A DNA stretch of 64,000 nucleotides from NCBI RefSeq assembly GCF_900168015.1, contig NZ_FUYR01000001.1:281968-345967 (forward strand). The letters are read 5' to 3'. The DNA comes from Daejeonella lutea. Lineage in GTDB: Bacteria > Bacteroidota > Bacteroidia > Sphingobacteriales > Sphingobacteriaceae. A model generated the notes under the pieces. It was not told the origin of the DNA. It worked only from the letters and a program-made list of their open reading frames with translations, and did no database searches. Below, in pieces: positions 15,838-25,513 of this stretch (its first letter is position 1; every line of letters starts with the position of its first letter). A program made the position numbers and the translations under genes.

Positions 15838-17985
15838 ATGAAACGCGTCCTTTACATCTATATAGCTTTTGCCATGCTGATTTCATTTAGCGGGATGCAA
15901 CCAAATGCGGATATCCATCTTAGTTGGTCGACCTTTTCGGGCACAAATGATGGAATTCGATATGCCTCGGGGGATCAGATCACCACGTCAAATGCCAGTC
16001 AGTTAAAAGTTGCCTGGACATATGAGACGGGCGATAAAACCAACCGGACAACTATTCCAACTACCCCCATCATGCTGAATGGTGTGTTATATGGCGTATC
16101 GCCGCAGTTGAATCTTTTTGCATTAGATGCCCTTAGCGGGAAGCAAATATGGAAATTCAAGCCTCTGGACTCCACCGGCCGCGGTTCTATAAGGGGAATA
16201 TCCTACTGGCAGAATACAAGCGGTAGCGATAAGCGGATTTTTTATTCCACTGGTCCCTATTTATATGCTGTAAATGCTGATGATGGAAAAGCTGTTAAAT
16301 CATTCGGAAAAGGCGGCTTCATCGATTTGCGCGAGAATCTTGACGTCGACTTTCCTAACTCATCGGTGGCGGGAAATGCAGCTCCGACGATTTACAAAAA
16401 CTTATTAATTACCTCCATGCGGGTTTCAGAAGGCAGCGATGCGGTACCGGGCCACATACGGGCCTTCGATGTGATCACTGGTCAGCGGAAATGGATCTTC
16501 CACACCATTCCACAGCCTGGCGAACCGGGCTATGAAACCTGGGAGGATAAAGATGCCTGGAAGCGGGTAGGAGGTGCTAATAACTGGGGCGGAATGGCGC
16601 TCGACGAGAAACGGGGGATTGTTTACATACCTACAGGGTCGGCAACGCCCGACTTCTACGGTGCCAACCGCAAAGGCTCGAATTTATATGCGAACAGTTT
16701 GATTGCCCTCGATGCTAACACCGGAAAATACATCTGGCATTTTCAGGTAGTGCATCATGACATATGGGATCGGGATCTTCCTGCGAATCCAAATTTGGTG
16801 CGTGTACGTAAAGATGGCAAGTATGTCGACGCAGTAGCTCAAATCACGAAGCATGGATATATATTTATGTTCGACCGCGTCAGCGGTAAGCCGATTTTTC
16901 CGATTAATGAAGTTCCGGTTCCGGCTTCAGACCTTCCCGGCGAGCAGGCTTGGCCAACACAGCCAATTCCCACCTTGCCGGAACCTTTTGCACGGCAGAT
17001 CCTAAATGCTGACGAGATTAGCGACCGAAGCCCGGAAATAAAAGCGCAGCTGCTTGCGGCGTTTTCAAAATACCGCAGCGGCAAGGAATTTATTCCACCA
17101 AGTTTCCAGGGCGGAATGGTGTTTCCAGGCTTCGACGGTGGGGGCGAATGGGGAGGTTCGGCTGTGGACCCCGTCACGCAAATCATGTACATCAGCACCA
17201 GCGAACTTCCATGGTGGACCCAGATGATTCCTAATCCCGCATTAAATAAAGTGGGCGGCAAAACCTTTAAAGAAGTTGGGCGAAGTGTTTATGCGAAATA
17301 CTGCGTAAGCTGTCATAGGTCCGACTTAAAAGGTGAGGGCAAAGCATTTCCCTCCCTTGTGGGCTTGGACAAAAAATACAATGAGCCACAGTTGAGGCAA
17401 ATCCTTCACAATGGCAGAAATATGATGCCTTCCTTCCGCCAGATTGTTGAAGAAGAGAAGGCCCCCCTGATCACCTACCTGCTCGATCTGGAAGACAAAG
17501 AAGCGCTCCCAATAAGAGCGAGTGCTGCATCTAGCCCGGAGCGCGATATAACACCCTTGTATTCCATGAATGGTTATCACAGGTTTTACGATAAAGATGG
17601 ATTTCCCGGAATTAAACCCCCGTGGGGAACGTTGAATGCGGTTAATTTAAATACAGGTAAACTTATTTGGAAGGTGCCGCTGGGCGAATTCGAGTCACTA
17701 AAAAAAGAGGGTATGATGAACACCGGCACAGAAATTTATGGGGGGCCGGTAGTTACCAGGGGTGGGATCGTTTTCGTTGCAGGTACGCAGGATGAAAAGA
17801 TCCGCGCATTTGACAAGACCAACGGGAAAGTTTTATGGGAAGGCAAACTGCCAGCCGCCGGCTTTGCTACTCCTGCCGTTTATTCGATTAAAGGTAAGCA
17901 GTACGTAGTGATTGCCGCAGGTGGAGGGAAATTGGGTATGAGGAGTGGGGGGAGTTATGTGGCATTTGCTACTCTCACTCACTAA
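15838..17985 (+). CDS. PQQ-dependent dehydrogenase with c-heme domain
   Basis: A 715-residue periplasmic quinoprotein with a signal peptide of about 20 residues. The beta-propeller shows PQQ-enzyme repeats such as GVLYGVSPQLNLFALDALSGKQIWKF and VYIPTGSATPDFYG. The active-site stretch VVHHDIWDRDLPANP is typical of glucose-dehydrogenase-type PQQ enzymes. A cytochrome c insert (CVSCH, about residues 488-492) interrupts the propeller, so electrons can pass from PQQ to heme within one chain. The substrate is probably a sugar or alcohol. No PQQ biosynthesis genes are in the window. Confidence 0.9.
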   Translation: MKRVLYIYIAFAMLISFSGMQPNADIHLSWSTFSGTNDGIRYASGDQITTSNASQLKVAWTYETGDKTNRTTIPTTPIMLNGVLYGVSPQLNLFALDALSGKQIWKFKPLDSTGRGSIRGISYWQNTSGSDKRIFYSTGPYLYAVNADDGKAVKSFGKGGFIDLRENLDVDFPNSSVAGNAAPTIYKNLLITSMRVSEGSDAVPGHIRAFDVITGQRKWIFHTIPQPGEPGYETWEDKDAWKRVGGANNWGGMALDEKRGIVYIPTGSATPDFYGANRKGSNLYANSLIALDANTGKYIWHFQVVHHDIWDRDLPANPNLVRVRKDGKYVDAVAQITKHGYIFMFDRVSGKPIFPINEVPVPASDLPGEQAWPTQPIPTLPEPFARQILNADEISDRSPEIKAQLLAAFSKYRSGKEFIPPSFQGGMVFPGFDGGGEWGGSAVDPVTQIMYISTSELPWWTQMIPNPALNKVGGKTFKEVGRSVYAKYCVSCHRSDLKGEGKAFPSLVGLDKKYNEPQLRQILHNGRNMMPSFRQIVEEEKAPLITYLLDLEDKEALPIRASAASSPERDITPLYSMNGYHRFYDKDGFPGIKPPWGTLNAVNLNTGKLIWKVPLGEFESLKKEGMMNTGTEIYGGPVVTRGGIVFVAGTQDEKIRAFDKTNGKVLWEGKLPAAGFATPAVYSIKGKQYVVIAAGGGKLGMRSGGSYVAFATLTH

Positions 17986-18016
17986 AACATTTTCCTCAAA
18001 TTGTCATTATACGGGT

Positions 18017-18586
18017 ATGGAAAATTTGCCTTCACATATTCAACACGTTCTGGATCAGGTCACTGAGTTCGCCGATCGTGCCCACGGTGAGCAAACTCGA
18101 AAATACACTCCCGATCGCTATATAGTCCATCCAATAAGAGTGATGAAGATGCTCTGCGAATATACATCTGATATTTCTATGCTTGCGGCAGCTTTGCTAC
18201 ACGATGTTTTGGAAGATACTGCAGTGACCAGCGACGAGATGAGTCATTTCCTGGAAGGTATCATGCTTTCCAGCGAGGTAAGGAAGACAACACGGCTTGT
18301 GGAAGAACTTACCGATGTTTATGTCAAATCAGCGTTTCCTCATTTAAACCGTCGCCAGCGTAAGGAACTCGAAGTGGCCAGGATATCAAAAACCAGCCGT
18401 GACGCCCAAACCATAAAATATGCCGATATTATCGATAACTGTATTGAGATTGTAAAATACGACCGCGGTTTTGCAGGAAAGTTCCTATATGAATGCCGCG
18501 AGATATTAAGTAAAGCAACTCATGGCGACAAAAAGCTATATGAAAAGGCTAAGTTGGTTTTGAATGATGCGAGGACGCAATTGTAG
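18017..18586 (+). CDS. HD domain hydrolase, SpoT-like
   Basis: A 189-residue protein; start at 18017 (MENLPSHIQ), because earlier codons overlap the preceding gene's C-terminus. The HD metal-binding motif is present: HPIRVMKMLCEY, ALLHDVLEDT (His-Asp) and TIKYADIIDN with the distal Asp. The layout matches the hydrolase half of RelA/SpoT proteins and the small MESH1-like enzymes, so (p)ppGpp or a related nucleotide is a likely substrate. It lacks synthetase and regulatory domains. Confidence 0.8.
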   Translation: MENLPSHIQHVLDQVTEFADRAHGEQTRKYTPDRYIVHPIRVMKMLCEYTSDISMLAAALLHDVLEDTAVTSDEMSHFLEGIMLSSEVRKTTRLVEELTDVYVKSAFPHLNRRQRKELEVARISKTSRDAQTIKYADIIDNCIEIVKYDRGFAGKFLYECREILSKATHGDKKLYEKAKLVLNDARTQL

Positions 18587-18627
18587 CATAAATTGCCTTA
18601 TCGCAGATCATCAATTCATTAAATTTA

Positions 18628-21600
18628 TTATAACTGCTTTTCAGTATTTAACGGTATTTCAAACCAAAACTCTGAGCCTTCATTTTCAATACTATTCACA
18701 CCGATCGTTCCATTATGACGACGGATTATTTCGGCTGAGATATACAAACCAAGTCCAAGGCCCGAGAATTTCACTGACGATTCCTGTACGCGGTAGAAGC
18801 GGTCAAAAATCCGTTGCTGCTTATCATCCGGGATACCGATCCCGAAATCTTTAACGGAAAGCTTGAATCTGTCGCCGACGACTTCGCTGTATACTTCTAC
18901 TTCAGTGGCTTCCGGAGAATACTTGATAGCATTAGACAAGAAGTTTACCACAACCTGCCCAATTCTGCTCATATCTGCTGTTATTGAAGCACTCACGTTC
19001 TTAATAATCTTGATCTGGTGGGTTTGCGATTCTTCTTCCACGTCTTCCACACATTCAATGATCAAGTTTTCCGAATCGAATGTGGAATAGTTGAAGAGCA
19101 TTTTGCCCCCCTGGATACGAGTTACATCCAGCAGATCCTGAACTAATTGATTTAGCCGATCGCCCTGGCGGGTAGCTTTGATGATAAACTGCTCGAGATG
19201 TTCAACTGGCTTTTCTGACTTTAGCAAACGATTTGCAATCTGCAGAGATAACTTGATACTCGTGATTGGTGTTTTAAGCTCGTGACTGGCTATACTAAGA
19301 AATTCATCCTTACGCTGCATGAGTTCCTGCACAGCTTGCTTGCCCAGCACCAAATCAGTCACATCGAAACCGAAAAAGGCTACGCCGTCGATTTCTCCCT
19401 CGTCTGAAAATACAGGGGTGATGGTAAAATCATACCACGAATCTTTTGGGTCTCCGTTTTTTTCCTTGCGGCTAACTTTTACGGAATTGCTGGTATAAGG
19501 AACTCCCGTTTTTAGTACGTTTAAGCTGATCTCTTCAATCTCGCTGTCTGCAAATTCAGATCCGGCTTCACGGGCTGTTTTTCCAATATAGTGTTCCTGC
19601 CCATCAAATGTTCTAAATGCGTCATTTACATACTGATACCGTAATTCTTCGCCGCTTCGGATGGTGATTAATGCAGGAGCATGCTGGAACATGCTATAGA
19701 ACTGATCTTTTTGTTTTATGATAAGTTGCTGGAGATCATTCTTTTTCTTTTCAGACTCCTTCTGCGCATTGATGTCAATAATAAAGGTCACCACTTCATC
19801 ACCCTCCTTTTCATCGAGGATCGCACTACCCGCCAGAACCCAGAATGCTTCACCATTTTTGCGAATGAATTGTTTCTGGAATGGCACCGAACTGCCTGTA
19901 CTACCAACTTCTTCAATTGCTTTCCGTGTAACATCGTGGAACTCCGGTGGAGTGAGTTGAGTCCAAATTTTTGGCGAAGCTTTCAGCTCTTCGATGGTAT
20001 ACCCAACCATATGAAGGAATGCCTGGTTAGCCTCAAAGATCTCACCAGTTTTAAGACTCGCAAAGGTCATCCCGATTACGTTCGATTCAAAGATCTTCCT
20101 GAACTTACCCTGGCTCTGTGCTAATTTCTGCTCTGTTTCGATCAGTTGAGTGATATCAATCGTTGAACCCACCACCCTGAATGGTGTATTGTATTCATCC
20201 TTCAATATCCGGCCCCGATCAAGAACAAATGCGTAGTCACCATTTGCTTTTCGGAATCTATATTGTTCAGACCACTGGTCAGATTTTTTATTAATAGCAC
20301 TATAAACACTCTCTTTTATCCGGTCCCGATCGTCTTCATGAATAGTTTCAAACCAGAACGCAGGCTTCTTCGACTGTTCGTCGACCTTGTAGCCAAACAT
20401 GAGCTCGTAATTCTCATTACGCCAGATTGAGTTCGAGGCGAGATCCCAATCCCATATAGTATCGTTCGTTGCTGTAGAAACCAACTTGAATCGTTCTTCA
20501 CTCTCCGATAACTCTTTAGTCCGTTCAGTAATACGATCTTCAAGCTCTAAATTCAGAGATTTGAGCTTTTCACGAGCATCAATGAGATCGTTGTAATTCT
20601 TGCGGAGACGCTGTTCAGCCGACTTGGTAGCGGTGGTGTCGGTGAGGTTCAGGACGAGACCATCACCCATGCGCACAGCAACAAGCTGGTACCACTTACT
20701 ATTGATAACTAATTCAGTTTTATATTCCGAACCTCCATTAGCAACTTCGGCATATCGATCGAAAAGCTTAGCCTGCGTAAGCTGCGACATATGCTCCAGC
20801 ATGCTGGCCCCTTCAAGTCGTTCTTTAGTGGTCTCCATGAGTTCGGCAGCTGAATAGTTGCAGGAGATGCACTGGAAGTCGGTCACCTTGCCTGTACGGT
20901 TACGCAACGATGCAAACGCGAATATCCCGCTATTACTTGCATTTAAAACACTCGTGACAATATTTGATAGTTCTGCCAGCTCGGTGATATCAACAAAACT
21001 GATAATTACACCATCGATCTGCTTGTCTTTACGGACGTACGGCATCACCTTCATCAGACAGCGCAGACCATTTTTCAGCTCTACTTCTTTCTGCATGGGT
21101 TTGCCATTGGCCATAACCATATGGATCTCGGCTGTCAGATTCTCATTCAATACATTGTTTGAAATGTGCTCAAATGAACGACCTATATCCGCTTCGATCA
21201 GGTTGACCATATCGATTACCGCCGGATTAAACTTACGGATTGTGAGGTTCGTATTAAGGAAGATGAACCCTGTATCGATAGCCTTGAAATAGTTATCGAG
21301 ATCATCATTCAGGTCCACCAGTTCCTTTATTTTCATCTGGTGCTCCGTGTTGAGGGTATGAAGCTCTTCGTTGAGGGATTGCAGCTCCTCGTTACTTGAT
21401 TGCAGCTCTTCGTTAGCGGATAGTAACTCCTCATTGCTGGACTGGAGTTCCTCATTGGTTGTCTCCATTTCCTCTACAGCCATCTGAAGATTTGTGCGAG
21501 TTTCGCTGAGTTCTGCTTCCAGTTCCAGGATAAACTCATTGTGCCGGCTGTCTTCGGGGATGGACTTTAATTCCTCTGACGCAGGATAGTCCATAAAGCT

Positions 21601-23451
21601 TTCGCTAAAGGCGAGGAGGGTATAGCCATGCAGGTCGTCTGATTCCGGCTTGCGGATAGAGACGTTGAATTGCTGCCCTTTTTTTGATTTATCAAGAACG
21701 AGATTGTGCAGGTGTACTGTTTTTCTTTCCTTCTGCGCTCTGCGGATCCCGGTATTGAGCAGCACTGCAACCGTCTTCGGTACCATTTTGAGGACGTTCA
21801 GTTCAATCTGATCGTCTGGTAAGGAAAGGAATTTTTTGTAATTCCCAACTACATCCCGTATTACATGATTATTATCGATGTAAATACCGGCATAGCCCAA
21901 ATCAGCCATTAAAAATGATTTAAAATCATTCTCAACCGAGGAATTTGAGCCAATAGATTTTGGTGAATCTTTTCGCTGCAAAGGCAATGAGCGGATTCGT
22001 TCTTCTACCTGGTAACTGTTTAACGAAGAATAATTGATCAGCCCTGACTTTTTATAGAACTTCCATTTGCTGCTGACCTCCACAAAGCCGTCTTTAAGTA
22101 ATGACCCGGTTTCACTTGGTCCAAGGAACAAATACCCACCAGCGCTCAGCGAGAAATGAAAGGTTGAAAGGATTTTTGTCTGTAAAATACTATTCATGTA
22201 GATCAGCATATTACGACAGGTCACCAGGTCGTTTTTTATAAATGGCGGCGACTTAATCACATCATGTTTAGCAAAAACGATCTGTTTGCGTATTGAGGGG
22301 ATTACGCTGTAATGTTTATGTTCCCGATTGAAATACTTTTTCAGGATATCCGCAGGAACATCTTCACTGATGTTCAGCGGAAAACGGTTTGCCGAAGCAA
22401 TATCGAGGCTTGCCCCGTCAACATCAGTTGCAAATATTTTAATTTCTATGTTTTTACCGCTTATCTCAACGCATTTATTCACGGTAATGGCAACTGAATA
22501 AGCTTCCTCACCGGTACTACAGGCACATACCCAGACTTTAAGGACAGAGCCATCTTCCTTGCCGCTGAGAATCTCAGGAATAATCTTTGATTCCAATATC
22601 GCGAACGCCTGCTTATCTCTAAAAAACCGCGTAACACCAATTAAAAAGTCGTTGCCGAGAAGTTTTACTTCCTCCGAGTCACCTTTCAGAATAGTAATAT
22701 AATCCGGAAGCTCGCGAACATTTCTGTCGTTCATCCTCCGTGTTATGCGGCGTACAATTGTAGGAGTCTTATAAAGGTTGAAATCATGGCCATTTTCACG
22801 GTAAACTAAGCGGAAGATCTCGTCAAGTTGTTCTTCATCAATTTTACCGTCCTTCATTATATTAATGGGCTCTTCATTGACAAATTTGAAGAGCTGATCC
22901 GGCATTTCCTTTGGTACTAGGATGTGGTCTGCATTACCGGAGGTTATGGCACTATTGGGCATACCATCAAACTTCGCTGATGAAGGTTCCTGAACCATAA
23001 CCATACCGCCACACTCCTTGATCACCTCGATCCCCTTTGTGCCATCGGTACCCGTGCCGGATAAGATTATTGCAATGGATTTGTCTTTCTGATCCCGCCC
23101 CAGCGAGTTTAAGAATATGTCTATCGCGGTATTGGGCGATTTAACATCTGATCGCATCGAAAGCTTAAGCTTACCGTGCGATACCGTCATAAGTTTGTTA
23201 TTTGGGATGATGTACACACAGTCCTGCTGAATGGTCATGTTATCCTGAGCCTCGAACACTTTCATGTGCGTATGCTTGGAAACTAGTTCTACGAGCAGGC
23301 TTTTGTAATCTGTAGAAAGGTGCTGAATAATTACGAAGGAAAAGTTGGAGCTTGCCGGCATGTGGTCAAAAAACTCATGTATAGCTTCTAAGCCTCCTGC
23401 CGAAGCACCAATCCCAACTATATATTTACTGTATCTGCGAGTTGTCTTCAA
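18628..23451 (-). CDS. CheB-CheR-multi-PAS hybrid histidine kinase
   Basis: A 1607-residue signalling protein. CheB methylesterase (about 8-195, with GIGASAGGLEAI and LSGTGTDGTKG) is followed by CheR methyltransferase (about 210-480, with LIGVTRFFRDK and CACSTGEEAYS). A long coiled coil of repeated EELQSSNEEL units (about 650-720) comes next, then four PAS-like domains, HisKA with phosphoacceptor His1390 (IASHELKTP) and HATPase_c to the end (GLGLGLYIS). The CheB part lacks its receiver domain. The phytochrome-like gene ends 8 bp upstream on the same strand, which makes it the likely input partner. No chemotaxis operon is nearby, so methylation targets are unknown. Confidence 0.93.
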   Translation of the reverse strand: MKTTRRYSKYIVGIGASAGGLEAIHEFFDHMPASSNFSFVIIQHLSTDYKSLLVELVSKHTHMKVFEAQDNMTIQQDCVYIIPNNKLMTVSHGKLKLSMRSDVKSPNTAIDIFLNSLGRDQKDKSIAIILSGTGTDGTKGIEVIKECGGMVMVQEPSSAKFDGMPNSAITSGNADHILVPKEMPDQLFKFVNEEPINIMKDGKIDEEQLDEIFRLVYRENGHDFNLYKTPTIVRRITRRMNDRNVRELPDYITILKGDSEEVKLLGNDFLIGVTRFFRDKQAFAILESKIIPEILSGKEDGSVLKVWVCACSTGEEAYSVAITVNKCVEISGKNIEIKIFATDVDGASLDIASANRFPLNISEDVPADILKKYFNREHKHYSVIPSIRKQIVFAKHDVIKSPPFIKNDLVTCRNMLIYMNSILQTKILSTFHFSLSAGGYLFLGPSETGSLLKDGFVEVSSKWKFYKKSGLINYSSLNSYQVEERIRSLPLQRKDSPKSIGSNSSVENDFKSFLMADLGYAGIYIDNNHVIRDVVGNYKKFLSLPDDQIELNVLKMVPKTVAVLLNTGIRRAQKERKTVHLHNLVLDKSKKGQQFNVSIRKPESDDLHGYTLLAFSESFMDYPASEELKSIPEDSRHNEFILELEAELSETRTNLQMAVEEMETTNEELQSSNEELLSANEELQSSNEELQSLNEELHTLNTEHQMKIKELVDLNDDLDNYFKAIDTGFIFLNTNLTIRKFNPAVIDMVNLIEADIGRSFEHISNNVLNENLTAEIHMVMANGKPMQKEVELKNGLRCLMKVMPYVRKDKQIDGVIISFVDITELAELSNIVTSVLNASNSGIFAFASLRNRTGKVTDFQCISCNYSAAELMETTKERLEGASMLEHMSQLTQAKLFDRYAEVANGGSEYKTELVINSKWYQLVAVRMGDGLVLNLTDTTATKSAEQRLRKNYNDLIDAREKLKSLNLELEDRITERTKELSESEERFKLVSTATNDTIWDWDLASNSIWRNENYELMFGYKVDEQSKKPAFWFETIHEDDRDRIKESVYSAINKKSDQWSEQYRFRKANGDYAFVLDRGRILKDEYNTPFRVVGSTIDITQLIETEQKLAQSQGKFRKIFESNVIGMTFASLKTGEIFEANQAFLHMVGYTIEELKASPKIWTQLTPPEFHDVTRKAIEEVGSTGSSVPFQKQFIRKNGEAFWVLAGSAILDEKEGDEVVTFIIDINAQKESEKKKNDLQQLIIKQKDQFYSMFQHAPALITIRSGEELRYQYVNDAFRTFDGQEHYIGKTAREAGSEFADSEIEEISLNVLKTGVPYTSNSVKVSRKEKNGDPKDSWYDFTITPVFSDEGEIDGVAFFGFDVTDLVLGKQAVQELMQRKDEFLSIASHELKTPITSIKLSLQIANRLLKSEKPVEHLEQFIIKATRQGDRLNQLVQDLLDVTRIQGGKMLFNYSTFDSENLIIECVEDVEEESQTHQIKIIKNVSASITADMSRIGQVVVNFLSNAIKYSPEATEVEVYSEVVGDRFKLSVKDFGIGIPDDKQQRIFDRFYRVQESSVKFSGLGLGLYISAEIIRRHNGTIGVNSIENEGSEFWFEIPLNTEKQL

Positions 23452-23459
23452 AACTGTTT

Positions 23460-24977
23460 CTATTCAGCTGTTTCTCCTAATCGTAGCTTTGACAGAAACG
23501 ATGCCAGAGTTCTTGCTGCATCAATTTCTGCGTCTTTCCATGCGGTTGAATAGTTTTCCACTTTTTCTTTCCAGAGCTTAAACGAATTTCTCGGATGATA
23601 GTTTTTACCGTTGGCTTCGAACGTGATCGCCTCATTTGGATTTCCGCCCCAATCGATCGTGGCTTCAACTTCCGGGCGAAAGCAGATCAGATAGTCAGAC
23701 TGCTTACTATCGATGGGCATAACCAGTAAACCGCTTGCCTGTTTGGCAAAAGGGCCAGCCTCTTCAAATGCCTCGGAGAGGTTATCTGTGTAATAGATAT
23801 CACTCAGGTTTTTATTATCTATCCACAGTAACAGCTCGTCTACAAAATCCGTATCCGGTACCACGCCAACCTCACCTTTTTTTCCATTGAGAGCTAGAAT
23901 TGCACCTCCCACCGAGAACAAGGAAAGTAGTTCTTTACCATCTGTGTTAAAAACGGCCGTATCAGGATTGTTTTTATGATGCAGCCGGTCCATGATATCA
24001 ACACGCGTTTGCTGTAGTGCAGCCGAGATCTGCCCATCTTCGAGGGAGAGGACAGTTGATATCTTTGACGAAATCGTAGCGGAGAGCATTTCGAAAATGG
24101 AACACAGCTCCATATCAATATACTTTGGTTCTATATGATGACAGGATATCAGGCCCCAGAGCTTACCATTATTAAGCACCCGAATGGACATTGATGCGTT
24201 TATGCCCATGTTTTTCATGTATTCGATATGAACCGATGGCACACTTCGCAGGTTATAATCCGAGAGATCGAGGAAGCCATCGCTAACCGGGTTTACTACA
24301 GGGAACAAGGAAACCGGGGTAAATTCCCTTTTAGGGATCTGGCGATAGGGATTTTTCAAATATAAGTCGCGGGCCTGCTTAGGGATATCTGAGGCCGGAA
24401 AGGTTTGCCCTAGATAGGGCTCTAGTAAATCGGTTTTCTCCTCTGCGATTACTTTTCCGTTCCAGTCTTCATCAAACTGGTACATCAGCACACCGTCAAA
24501 ACCGGAGATTTTTTTCAATTCCCTGATCGCCACTTCGGAGATACCCTTCACATCCGATTCTGCTTCAATAGAATTTATAGCTAGCTGGATATCGGCCAGC
24601 ACAGTGCTTAATTTACGTTTACCTGATTTAGGCTTGCCTTCGATTTCAAGGACCAAGTAGTCGGGCTTGAGATGAAAAAGCGCGGAATGTACCTCACTTT
24701 TTCCAATCGTTAGTTCCATTGGAACCCGTCTGGCGATGTCGTTTTGAATAAAAATTTTTATTTGTTTTACGTCTTCCCCGCTCAATACTTTGCCGAGATC
24801 AGCTGTGATTAATTGTTCTGGCGACAGGTGAAATAGTTCTTCTGAATTTTCACTTACCTGTAATATTTTAAGTTCGGACCTGGAGGCTATGATTAAATAC
24901 CCATAATCCTGAATTAAATTAACATTATTGAGTGGAAGCCTCCCGCAGAATTCTGAGTCAAAGTTTTTTTTGCCCAT
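23460..24977 (-). CDS. Stand-alone phytochrome photosensory module
   Basis: A 505-residue protein with PAS (about 10-115), GAF (about 130-305) and PHY (315-495) domains that stops where other phytochromes continue into a kinase. Cys11 lines up with the biliverdin Cys of the 735-residue phytochrome at 8525-10732 (P at +4, IQ at +11/12, G at +15), although the EPIHIPG motif is degenerate. The GAF domain keeps FPASDIPKQAR, VHIEYMKNM and a CHHIEPKY His. It lies 8 bp upstream of the giant CheB-CheR kinase and is probably co-transcribed. It may sense light through that kinase, or have lost chromophore binding. Confidence 0.9.
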   Translation of the reverse strand: MGKKNFDSEFCGRLPLNNVNLIQDYGYLIIASRSELKILQVSENSEELFHLSPEQLITADLGKVLSGEDVKQIKIFIQNDIARRVPMELTIGKSEVHSALFHLKPDYLVLEIEGKPKSGKRKLSTVLADIQLAINSIEAESDVKGISEVAIRELKKISGFDGVLMYQFDEDWNGKVIAEEKTDLLEPYLGQTFPASDIPKQARDLYLKNPYRQIPKREFTPVSLFPVVNPVSDGFLDLSDYNLRSVPSVHIEYMKNMGINASMSIRVLNNGKLWGLISCHHIEPKYIDMELCSIFEMLSATISSKISTVLSLEDGQISAALQQTRVDIMDRLHHKNNPDTAVFNTDGKELLSLFSVGGAILALNGKKGEVGVVPDTDFVDELLLWIDNKNLSDIYYTDNLSEAFEEAGPFAKQASGLLVMPIDSKQSDYLICFRPEVEATIDWGGNPNEAITFEANGKNYHPRNSFKLWKEKVENYSTAWKDAEIDAARTLASFLSKLRLGETAE

Positions 24978-25513
24978 ATCAATTGTAGTGCCTTAATGAT
25001 TAAGGCGAATCATAGTTAGTTTCGCGCAATATAAGCGTTTCCCGCCAGCAGAGCAATAATAACAGGGCAAGTTAGCACTGTTTTCGGCCCTTCGTAATAA
25101 ATTTATTGCATAAAAGTCCAAAATTTTTTTTCCTCAGATTCGCTGTAATTCCAGGAAGAATTATCCATTTCGAACTTATTTAACAAGGGCAGCATCATCC
25201 AGGTAAGATGAGGAGTGGGGGAGTTAGGTAACGTTTTCAGTTGAGAAGTGAGGTATGAGGAATGAAGCAGGAGCCAGTGCTTTCGCAAAGTGGCTTCGCC
25301 CGGTAATCAGTAATCAGTGCCTTCGCCACAAAAGGAGTGGCTTCGCCCGGTAATCAGTAATCAGTGGCTTCGCCCGGTGACTAGACGCTGTGATTGTAAG
25401 GTGGGTCCCTGATTACTGAATACTGATTACTGAATACTGTCTACTGAATACTGACTTCTGATTACTCATCACTGTATACCGATCACCCGATTACCCAATC
25501 ACCGATTACCCAT
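24978..25513. repeat. Intergenic repeat region
   Basis: No credible gene is seen. Between about 25290 and 25379 the motif GGCTTCGCCCGGTAATCAGT recurs three times in whole or part. From 25411 to about 25512 there is a degenerate heptamer array (GATTACT, GAATACT, GATCACC and similar) that reaches the stop codon of the M28 carboxypeptidase at 25514. Confidence 0.85.

Noticed and set aside
21300-21490. Regular repeats in the giant kinase gene as a possible tandem-repeat element
   Set aside because: They code for the EELQSSNEEL coiled coil common in CheB-CheR-PAS kinases, so protein structure explains them.
25103-25288. A 61-codon minus-strand frame in the gap before the M28 carboxypeptidase
   Set aside because: No recognisable domain or promoter, and it borders low-complexity repeats.
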